A stretch of DNA of 17,830 bases. It comes from FEN-987 sp049521055 (GTDB lineage: Archaea; Thermoproteota; Bathyarchaeia; 40CM-2-53-6). The notes under the pieces were generated by a model. It did not search any database. It was not told the origin of the DNA and saw only the letters and a program-made list of their open reading frames with translations. The stretch covers positions 1 through 17,830 of the forward strand of contig JBEKPE010000025.1 of assembly GCA_049521055.1 (NCBI GenBank), given 5' to 3'. Made by a program: the position numbers and the translations under genes. Shown here one piece after another: positions 12,997 through 17,830 of this stretch (position 1 is the first letter of the stretch; each line of letters starts with the position of its first letter).

Positions 12997-13088
12997 CAGC
13001 GTTCCATCGCCAATACCATTACGTTTCCGTTAACGAGAGTTTTAAGTTGTAACGACATGAGGGCGATTCTTCAGTAGACATCCGGTCG

Positions 13089-13114
13089 GGCGAACCGCAC
13101 TTGCGGATCTCGCC
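13089..13114 (+). repeat. GC-rich hairpin followed by T-rich tract
   Basis: GGCGA-A-CCGC-ACTT-GCGG-ATC-TCGCC: two stacked stems (5 bp and 4 bp) with a tetraloop, followed by TTCTTTT. It resembles an intrinsic terminator or a small leader hairpin, in the leader region before NAD kinase, with no gene upstream on this strand. Rest of 12997-13155: TTTTAAG near 13042-13048 (TATA-like on either strand) and TAATTAT near 13141-13147. Confidence 0.45.
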
Positions 13115-13155
13115 TTCTTTTGGAGGCTAGGTGAATCACTTAATTATCCTAGCGA

Positions 13156-14028
13156 ATGAGTACACGTTTTGTCGGTAGAAGAAAATTGGCTTTCACGGTC
13201 GGCCTTGTCTCACGCTTAGATGATCCACGAGCACTCGAGATCGCAGCGGATCTAGCACGTCAGCTGAGGAAGCGGCGCATTCCGGTGATTGCCGAATCGG
13301 AGTTGGCTAAGAGAGGCCGACTCGGTGGCGGGAAGGATCTAAGCGACCTCAAAGCTAACTTGATGGTTACTGTGGGCGGTGACGGTACTGTTCTGAAGAC
13401 TGCAATGACGATTCCCGATAAGGAGACGCCCATCCTGGCTGTGAACATGGGACGCCGAGGTTATCTCACCGAAGTTGAACCCAACAGAGCAGTGTGGGCC
13501 GTTCAACAATTCAGCAAGGGCAACTATCGGCTCGAGAAACGCGCCAAACTCGCGATTGACATGAACGGGACACATGTGGTTGATGCGCTTAACGAGCTCG
13601 TTGTGTCGTCGGGAAGCCCATCTAAGATGCTTGAGCTCAGGCTTGGAGTTGATTCTGCGCCTCTGTTGCAATTCAGGGGAGACGGAGTAATTGTTTCGAC
13701 AGCGACTGGTTCAACGGCCTACGCGCTTTCAGCGGGTGGACCTATCGTCGATTCATCCGTCGACGCTTTCGTGATCACTTTCATCTGTCCGCTTGACTTG
13801 GTAAGGCCTACCGTGTTGTCAATGGAGAGGAAGTTGTCTGTTCAGATGGTTAACCCTAAGTTGAAAGCCCTAGTCGTGGCTGATGGCCGTTTTCAGAGAG
13901 AGCTTACGCGAGACGTCAAATTGAGTATTACGAAGTCGAAGCATTACACAGCTTTCGTACGGCTGGGTCAGGGAACCCCTATGGGAAGCCTAACGAGATT
14001 GCACAAAATGGAGCGCATGAGTTCCTGA
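13156..14028 (+). CDS. nadK: NAD kinase
   Basis: Phosphorylates NAD to NADP (ATP or polyphosphate donor). All the family motifs are visible: GGDGT (74-78) with the catalytic Asp, NMGRRGYL (97-104), the Asn-Glu pair at 146-147 (ALNELVV), RGDGVIVSTATGSTAYALSAGGPIV (174-198) and the C-terminal VVADGR. 290 residues, normal length. ATG at 13156 is the first start after a stop. A TATA-like box at 13141-13147 is only about 12 bases from this ATG, so initiation at TTG 13186 is possible if that box is the one used. Its stop overlaps the start of Nob1. Confidence 0.95.
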   Translation: MSTRFVGRRKLAFTVGLVSRLDDPRALEIAADLARQLRKRRIPVIAESELAKRGRLGGGKDLSDLKANLMVTVGGDGTVLKTAMTIPDKETPILAVNMGRRGYLTEVEPNRAVWAVQQFSKGNYRLEKRAKLAIDMNGTHVVDALNELVVSSGSPSKMLELRLGVDSAPLLQFRGDGVIVSTATGSTAYALSAGGPIVDSSVDAFVITFICPLDLVRPTVLSMERKLSVQMVNPKLKALVVADGRFQRELTRDVKLSITKSKHYTAFVRLGQGTPMGSLTRLHKMERMSS

Positions 14029-14552
14029 AAGTTCTCGTAATCGACACCTCCGCACTCATCATGGGACTCGATCCGCTCGGACTTGAATTCGATAGTTATT
14101 CAGTGCCGGAGGTTGCTGAGGAACTTCGCCAGCAAACGGGACCATCTTACAGATTAACGGTATCGAGTTCCTCAGGAAAAATGAAAATTAAGGCCCCCAC
14201 CTCTGCTTCCCTAACTGAAATCGTCAGCAGAGCAACAATGCTCGGCGACAAAGTTGTGCTTTCCAAGACAGACACAAGCATCCTCGCATTAGCCCTAGAC
14301 CTTAGCAAGGAGGGCTTGGCTCCTGTAATTGTGAGCGACGATTACGCTGTGCAGAACGTTGCGGAATCTCTCAGCTTGGCCTATCAATCATTGGCTACCT
14401 ATGGCATTCGCCAGAAATTCAACTGGGTTTTCTATTGCCCAGCCTGTTATAGAAGATACCCTGCAGGCGACACCGAGGTCTGCTTAGTCTGCGGCACGAA
14501 ACTGAAACGAAAACCGCTTACGAAAGAGGCCACCAAGCAGCGAAGCGTCTAA
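14025..14552 (+). CDS. nob1: rRNA-maturation nuclease Nob1, apparent CTG start
   Basis: Endonuclease that trims the 3' end of 16S-like rRNA in the pre-40S/30S particle. The N-terminal PIN domain has acidic residues Asp7 (LVIDTSALI), Glu29, Asp83 (LSKTDTSIL) and Asp105/106 (VSDDYAVQN). The C-terminal zinc ribbon has Cys138-x2-Cys141 (CPAC) and Cys153-x2-Cys156 (CLVC). 175 residues. The first ATG (14061) lies beyond Asp7 and would destroy the active site; there is no ATG, GTG or TTG in frame nearby upstream. CTG at 14025-14027 gives the family-typical K-V-L-V-I-D-T-S, and CTGA overlaps the NAD kinase stop, like the ATGA overlaps of coupled genes. Ten bases from the convergent glycosylase. Confidence 0.93.
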   Translation: MKVLVIDTSALIMGLDPLGLEFDSYSVPEVAEELRQQTGPSYRLTVSSSSGKMKIKAPTSASLTEIVSRATMLGDKVVLSKTDTSILALALDLSKEGLAPVIVSDDYAVQNVAESLSLAYQSLATYGIRQKFNWVFYCPACYRRYPAGDTEVCLVCGTKLKRKPLTKEATKQRSV

Positions 14553-14562
14553 CTGTCCTGGA

Positions 14563-15510
14563 CTATTGTTGTGGCTGCATTTTCGGGTTAATTCTCCGAG
14601 CGTAGTCAAATAGATACAGCTGCGCGTAGCCCGCCCACTCCCGATAACGCTCACGAAGAAATTTAGCAGTCTTCAATCTGCTGACCTTCCTACCGCGGAA
14701 GTATAACTTCGAAACAACTCTGTGAATCCACACGTCTACGGGCGCAGCTTCAAGACGACAAGCCCCGTAGAGTAGGAAACAGTCAGCAACCTTTGGGCCA
14801 ACTCCTGGAAGTTCAAGAAGGGAATTCATCGCATTTTCATAGCTCTGCTTCGTTAACTCAGTCAAATCGAGTTCGCCATTAACTATCATTCGCGAAACCT
14901 GCACGACAGGTTTGGCTCTATAACCCATTGATGTTTTTGATCTGAGCGTTCTTGGGTTCAGCTTTGCTAGTGCTTCTACCTCGGGGAAGAGATAAGATGA
15001 AGAACCGTCCGGAAAGCTCACGCGCGGACCATAAAACTGCATCATGAGCCGAGCTGTTCGGTTCCATAGTCTTACAGAGTTATTCTGTGAGAGAATGGAG
15101 CAGATCAAGGCCTCGTAGAGATCGATGCCACGCATGAGGCGTAGTCCCTTTAGTTTCTTGAAAGTTGAAAACAACGGTTCATCTTCATCGGCAAATTTTC
15201 TGTAGAATGAGTTCAAATCATCTTTCAGGCCGAGAATGTGTTCGAGATGTTTCTTCAAATCCTCGACGATTCTTTCGTCCCAAGCACTTGCCATCGCTTG
15301 AACTTTCAGAACGAAGGCGTCCACGTCGCCGAATTGGCTCACACTGTATTTCACTGGTATTCCATTCAGGACCTCAACATCAGTGAAGGAGGCGCCATCC
15401 TTGAGCCACTCTGGTTCGGAGGTTTGTGCGCTGAGTACGGTTTCGACAAGGTTCAAGGGGCCATTGACTTGGCCGTATGGAATCTCAAATGAGTACCCTG
15501 GAAGAGTCAT
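14563..15510 (-). CDS. OGG1-like DNA glycosylase/AP lyase (HhH-GPD)
   Basis: Removes oxidised guanine and cuts the abasic site. The N-terminal domain (YSFEIPYGQVNGPLNLVETVL...) is followed by the HhH-GPD domain, LICSILSQNNS...LRSKTSMGYR. The helix-hairpin-helix LPGVGPKVADC contains the lysine used as nucleophile in OGG1-type bifunctional enzymes, and APVDVWIHRV supplies the catalytic Asp. Length is normal. I use ATG 15508-15510, as the family begins just before FEIPYG; a TTG at 15564 would add 18 residues. It is divergent from the HTH-PRTase gene and shares its promoter region. It could be another HhH member; OGG1-like is the best fit. Confidence 0.85.
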   Translation of the reverse strand: MTLPGYSFEIPYGQVNGPLNLVETVLSAQTSEPEWLKDGASFTDVEVLNGIPVKYSVSQFGDVDAFVLKVQAMASAWDERIVEDLKKHLEHILGLKDDLNSFYRKFADEDEPLFSTFKKLKGLRLMRGIDLYEALICSILSQNNSVRLWNRTARLMMQFYGPRVSFPDGSSSYLFPEVEALAKLNPRTLRSKTSMGYRAKPVVQVSRMIVNGELDLTELTKQSYENAMNSLLELPGVGPKVADCFLLYGACRLEAAPVDVWIHRVVSKLYFRGRKVSRLKTAKFLRERYREWAGYAQLYLFDYARRINPKMQPQQ

Positions 15511-15576
15511 TGGGGAGCAGCCACTCGTGTCATTTACGCTCTTTGGAGCATTGAGTCGCTGCAACTGAACCTACGT

Positions 15577-15584
15577 CTTATAAG
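15577..15584. promoter_or_regulatory. Symmetric TATA box between divergent genes
   Basis: CTTATAAG lies about 45 bases before the ATG of the HTH-PRTase gene and reads as a TATA box on both strands. It also fits the glycosylase ATG at 15510, with a leader of roughly 45 bases. A single two-way promoter is possible. Confidence 0.5.
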
Positions 15585-15627
15585 AGATCGTAAAATCATA
15601 AGAATCATCGGGTTGTGAGCTATCGGA

Positions 15628-16239
15628 ATGATTCCGCATGAATTACTGAAGAAAGCTCAGGAGCTTAAGTCGAAAGGTCTCTCAAACTATGACATAGCCG
15701 ATGAGTTGAAAGTTCAACCGGATACAGTCGTCTGGTTACTACTCAAGGGTAAGGAACGAGCGGCGATACACCCACCCCACGATGTATTTGTCGACTGGAG
15801 TTCTCTCGCCTCGGACGCTAAACGTATGACTGCGATCGCCGAAGCATTAGCTGATTTAGCGAAGGAATCGGTTCGTGAATCGGAGTTCAGTGAGCCGGAT
15901 GTGATTGCCGCGATAGAGGGAAGTGGGATGGTTCTGGGTGTCGCAATCGCAAAAGAGCTGGATAAGCCCTTTGCAGCTGTGCGGCCACATCGCGTTGCTC
16001 AAAGAAAACTCCCGGGATTAGTTAACCCCTCGTTTCACAGCGTTGCGGGAAAGAAGGTGCTGATTGCAGATGCGGTTCTTCGTGCTGGCGAAACTCACAA
16101 AGCAGCCATCCAAACCTTACGGAAGGCTAAGGCGAAACCTGTCGGCATTCTCGTTTTGGTAAATAAGAGTGGAAAGACGAGGATCGAGGGGGTTCCGTTG
16201 AAGTCCTTGCTGCAAATCCTGCCAGTCACGATGCCTTGA
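15628..16239 (+). CDS. GfcR-like HTH-phosphoribosyltransferase regulator
   Basis: 203 residues of COG0856: an N-terminal helix-turn-helix (ELLKKAQELKSKGLSNYDIADELKVQPDTVVWLL, residues 5-38) fused to a type I phosphoribosyltransferase domain. Haloarchaeal relatives (GfcR) regulate sugar metabolism. The PRPP loop reads LIADAVLRAGETH (145-157), where catalytic enzymes have two Asp and T-T-G-x-T: Ala149 replaces the second Asp and Arg-Ala replaces Thr-Thr. I infer a sensing rather than catalytic role. The ATG at 15628 follows GTGAG and a TATA box at 15577. A membrane protein gene follows 71 bases on. Confidence 0.85.
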   Translation: MIPHELLKKAQELKSKGLSNYDIADELKVQPDTVVWLLLKGKERAAIHPPHDVFVDWSSLASDAKRMTAIAEALADLAKESVRESEFSEPDVIAAIEGSGMVLGVAIAKELDKPFAAVRPHRVAQRKLPGLVNPSFHSVAGKKVLIADAVLRAGETHKAAIQTLRKAKAKPVGILVLVNKSGKTRIEGVPLKSLLQILPVTMP

Positions 16240-16310
16240 ATCTTCAGCGCTCGCGTTCAGACAATTATTCGGAAAGCCCCGATTGAAGGCTATCCGAGAT
16301 AGATCCTCGC

Positions 16311-16751
16311 GTGACCACGCCGAACCTTACTAAGTGGATGATCCTGTTACTGGTAGTGCACTTACTAGTCCCTAGCATCCATTACTTTGGGGCAAACCCC
16401 AGCCTAGTATTGTCATGGTTCGCGTTCGATTGGTATGCAGAGCAGGGGTGGATAGTGTTCATCCAGTACGCTTTCGTTGGAGTCCCTGCTTTCGTCTTCA
16501 TAGGACTGGCAGCCATACTGCCGATACTCCTGCTCGGTTTTCTGATCCTGCGTTCAAGGATGAGTTTGCGAAACCATGCGATCGTGTGTTTAGTCTTGGG
16601 AAGTCTGCTGTTAGCGATTTACCTCAACGGTTGGCTTTTCTACACGTGGCCTATCCCATATCAGCCAGTGCAGACTATCTCGATAGCCCTGGTGACCCTT
16701 CTTGCATTCAAGTACTGGCGTAAATCCCTCGGACAATTGACAAGGGAATAG
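16311..16751 (+). CDS. Four-helix membrane protein of unknown function
   Basis: 146 residues starting with GTG. Hydrophobic segments: about 9-23 (WMILLLVVHLLVPSI), 46-80 (FIQYAFVGVPAFVFIGLAAI then LPILLLGFLIL), 89-108 (HAIVCLVLGSLLLAIYLNGW) and 118-135 (PVQTISIALVTLLAFKY). Short basic stretches after the third segment (RSRMSLRNH) and at the end (KYWRKSL) suggest cytoplasmic loops. No motif recognised. It may be co-transcribed with the preceding regulator (71-base gap). Confidence 0.6.
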   Translation: MTTPNLTKWMILLLVVHLLVPSIHYFGANPSLVLSWFAFDWYAEQGWIVFIQYAFVGVPAFVFIGLAAILPILLLGFLILRSRMSLRNHAIVCLVLGSLLLAIYLNGWLFYTWPIPYQPVQTISIALVTLLAFKYWRKSLGQLTRE

Positions 16752-17107
16752 TACGAAATTCAAGGACACAACGGAACATTACGACGCTGCCAAACTGAGA
16801 CACCTAGAATTTGTGTGGTCACGATATCGTGAACCATCAATCGCAACTCGCCATCACGACCGTGGCTTTGGCTGGAAAATGGACACAGCTTAAGCAGTCC
16901 CGGTAGCAGTGTTCTGTCGCGGGGAAAAATCACGGGTGTAAGACACTCTCTGGGGAGGTGTCATACACCCCTTTAGCTACACGGCGAAGGAGGCAAAGTC
17001 TTGCTCCTAAAGACTGGTTTCTAGACCTGCGTACGCACGTCGAGGAGTAACCCTAGCCGTGCTCCGGCGGCACGGTAACGGACGACTCGTTATCGATTGG
17101 GGTATCT
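16752..17107. other. Gene-free stretch with palindromes
   Basis: No convincing ORF or tRNA. It holds TCACGATATCGTGA (perfect, 16819-16832), a long inverted repeat at 16934-16970, TGCGTACGCA near 17028-17037 and a 6-bp hairpin GCACGG/CCGTGC at 17057-17075. The second is related to the elements at 2.9 kb. Confidence 0.65.
16934..16970. repeat. Relative of the 2.9-kb palindrome family
   Basis: Arms GGGTGTAAGACAC and GTGTCATACACCC pair at 12 of 13 positions across 11 bases. The preceding GCGGGGAAAAATCAC resembles the ACGGGGAAAACGTCG before the element at 2910. The arm GTGTAAG is shared with 2910; the inner half (GACAC) differs, and the facing arm changes with it. Confidence 0.7.
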
Positions 17108-17242
17108 CTATCGACTTAGTTTTCTGCCGAATCTCTTCAGGCTTCTGCCAAGTCTCCGGCCAGCCGTACGGGCACCTTTCTCCAATTTCCGTCCTGTCTT
17201 CGAAGTTCTGCTCTTTCTTTTCCTTCGTCTGCGTCTAGCCAT
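17108..17242 (-). CDS. 44-residue highly basic protein
   Basis: ATG to TAG, 44 residues, of which 15 Arg and 7 Lys, with a single acidic residue (Glu21). It begins MARRRRRKRK and continues with a Gly-Arg/Lys spaced region (TGRKLEKGARTAGRRLGR...). Gly and Leu recur at intervals that would place Arg/Lys all round a helix. Probably binds DNA or RNA; not a ribosomal protein I recognise. Support for expression: GGTG six bases before the ATG and TTAATTA (17277-17283) about 35 bases upstream as a TATA box. An in-frame ATG five codons earlier (17255-17257) is an alternative. It is last on the minus strand after the two-helix membrane gene. Confidence 0.5.
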   Translation of the reverse strand: MARRRRRKRKSRTSKTGRKLEKGARTAGRRLGRSLKRFGRKLSR

Positions 17243-17276
17243 AGCAAACACCAGCATAGAGCATGTCACGTTCTGG

Positions 17277-17283
17277 TAATTAA
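17277..17283 (-). promoter_or_regulatory. TATA-like box for the basic protein
   Basis: TTAATTA on the minus strand, about 35 bases before the ATG at 17242, predicting a leader of about 10 bases that contains the GGTG ribosome site. Confidence 0.4.
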
Positions 17284-17327
17284 CAGGTACCTGAGCGAAT
17301 TTGCCTTGCTAGGAACAGGAGGTTCAC

Positions 17328-17501
17328 TCAAGATTTTGAGCTTCTTAGCTGCAAGAATGTCCTGGATGCGAATAGGGCTGAGATTAGCAGGGTTGAGATG
17401 GCTGTCGTTGCACTCATCGTTATCATGAGCGGAGCTGAAGCTGAGCGTTCAGCAATAGCAACTGCCGACAGTGAAAATGTTAGAATTACCCCCAGAACCA
17501 T
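17328..17501 (-). CDS. 57-residue two-helix membrane protein
   Basis: From ATG 17499-17501: helix one about residues 2-17 (VLGVILTFSLSAVAIA), a short polar turn (ERSASAP), helix two 25-46 (LMITMSATTAISTLLISALFAS), and a basic tail, QLRSSKS. The start is well supported by AGGAGG (17508-17513) six bases before the ATG. The longer reading frame upstream is the shadow of the RNA methyltransferase. 44 bases after that gene's stop; family unknown. Confidence 0.6.
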   Translation of the reverse strand: MVLGVILTFSLSAVAIAERSASAPLMITMSATTAISTLLISALFASRTFLQLRSSKS

Positions 17502-17545
17502 TTGGGCCCTCCTAGCGCTTCTCCTGAGCTTCAGTGCGTACCATA

Positions 17546-17830
17546 CTAGCGTATGAATTTCGCAACAAAATATCCAATCTCGTCCACGTCTGGGCGAAAT
17601 CGCTGGCAGAGGGTAGCTGGTTCTCCAACCTTCCCCAAACCCTTGGAGCCGAGGAAAGGCTTCTGTTCCACCGTATGCAGGCCGCACTCTTCTTCAGCGA
17701 ATTCAACGACTCGCTCACATTCTTTCGCGGTGAAGGTGCAGACACTGTACACAACCACCCCGCCACGCTTCACGACTCGGCTCCCTGCCCTAATGAACTG
17801 CTTCTGATATTCAGCCAGATCATCTACTCT
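17546..17830 (-). CDS. RNA m5C methyltransferase (NOL1/NOP2/Sun), C-terminal end only
   Basis: The frame is open to the right edge; only the last 94 residues are here. It begins ...DDLAEYQKQFIRAGSRVVKRGG, then VVVYSVCTFTAKECERVV, where the Cys of Y-S-x-C-T matches the catalytic (motif VI) cysteine that attacks C6 of cytosine. The closing CQRFRPDVDEIGYFVAKF is the family's R-F-x-P-x-x-x-x-x-G-F-F-x-A-K ending. It methylates cytosine in rRNA or tRNA using SAM. The PC motif and SAM site lie outside the window. Confidence 0.88.
   Translation of the reverse strand, partial: RVDDLAEYQKQFIRAGSRVVKRGGVVVYSVCTFTAKECERVVEFAEEECGLHTVEQKPFLGSKGLGKVGEPATLCQRFRPDVDEIGYFVAKFIR

Noticed and set aside
17097..17279. 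60-codon plus-strand hydrophobic ORF
   Set aside because: It is the antisense of the Arg/Lys-rich minus-strand ORF; Arg/Lys codons read backwards give Leu/Phe/Ser-rich false proteins. The minus strand has TATA and ribosome signals.
17502..17687. N-terminal extension of the small membrane protein
   Set aside because: Overlaps the conserved RNA methyltransferase C-terminus in another frame; AGGAGG directly before ATG 17501 marks the true start.

Overview
The window looks like a chromosomal segment of an archaeon. It carries a eukaryote-like informational and protein-quality set: the signal recognition particle GTPase SRP54, translation factor aIF5A with its modifying enzyme deoxyhypusine synthase, a PAC2-type proteasome assembly chaperone with a C-terminal HbYX tail, the Nob1 rRNA-maturation nuclease, an archaeal-style NAD kinase, an OGG1-like DNA glycosylase and a COG0856 (GfcR-like) HTH-phosphoribosyltransferase. 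Promoters, where visible, are TATA-type. A TACK lineage (for example Bathyarchaeia-like or Nitrososphaeria-like) is my best guess, but the lineage cannot be fixed from the sequence alone.

Layout. 1-600 (minus): two small membrane proteins, the second running off the left edge. 740-2245 (minus): SRP54 and a doubtful tiny ORF behind it. 2273-3333: a gene-free kilobase packed with about a dozen different short palindromes. 3334-4489 (plus): a possible upstream mini-ORF, the PAC2 chaperone and an overlapping Hsp20. 4693-5288 (plus): a putative toxin-like nuclease and an overlapping DUF2283 protein. 5308-7383 (minus): deoxyhypusine synthase behind aIF5A, and a SAM methyltransferase. 7595-9119: a zinc-ribbon mini-protein on plus, converging on a SET-domain protein and an SDR on minus. 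9316-10024 (plus): an AbrB-PIN toxin-antitoxin pair with a candidate operator. 10229-12996: a SulP transporter convergent with a DUF2252 protein; their stop codons share one CTAG. 13156-14552 (plus): NAD kinase and Nob1, overlapping. 14563-15510 (minus): DNA glycosylase, divergent from 15628-16751 (plus): HTH-PRTase and a membrane protein. 16752-17107: a second gene-free, palindrome-bearing stretch. 17108-17830 (minus): the C-terminal end of an RNA m5C methyltransferase, a small two-helix membrane protein and a 44-residue extremely basic protein.

Cooperating genes. aIF5A and deoxyhypusine synthase are substrate and enzyme. PAC2 and Hsp20 form a protein-quality module. AbrB-PIN, and probably the nuclease-like/DUF2283 pair, are toxin-antitoxin-type modules.

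Three observations stand out. (1) A family of palindromes, whose arms differ in sequence while pairing and flanking motifs are kept, fills the intergenic kilobase at 2.4-3.3 kb, with a relative at 16.9 kb. (2) aIF5A, Nob1 and the SulP transporter have no ATG, GTG or TTG where their conserved N-termini require a start; each has an in-frame CTG, and in Nob1 it makes a CTGA overlap with the upstream stop. (3) A short ORF encodes a 44-residue protein that is half Arg/Lys and has its own TATA and ribosome-binding signals.
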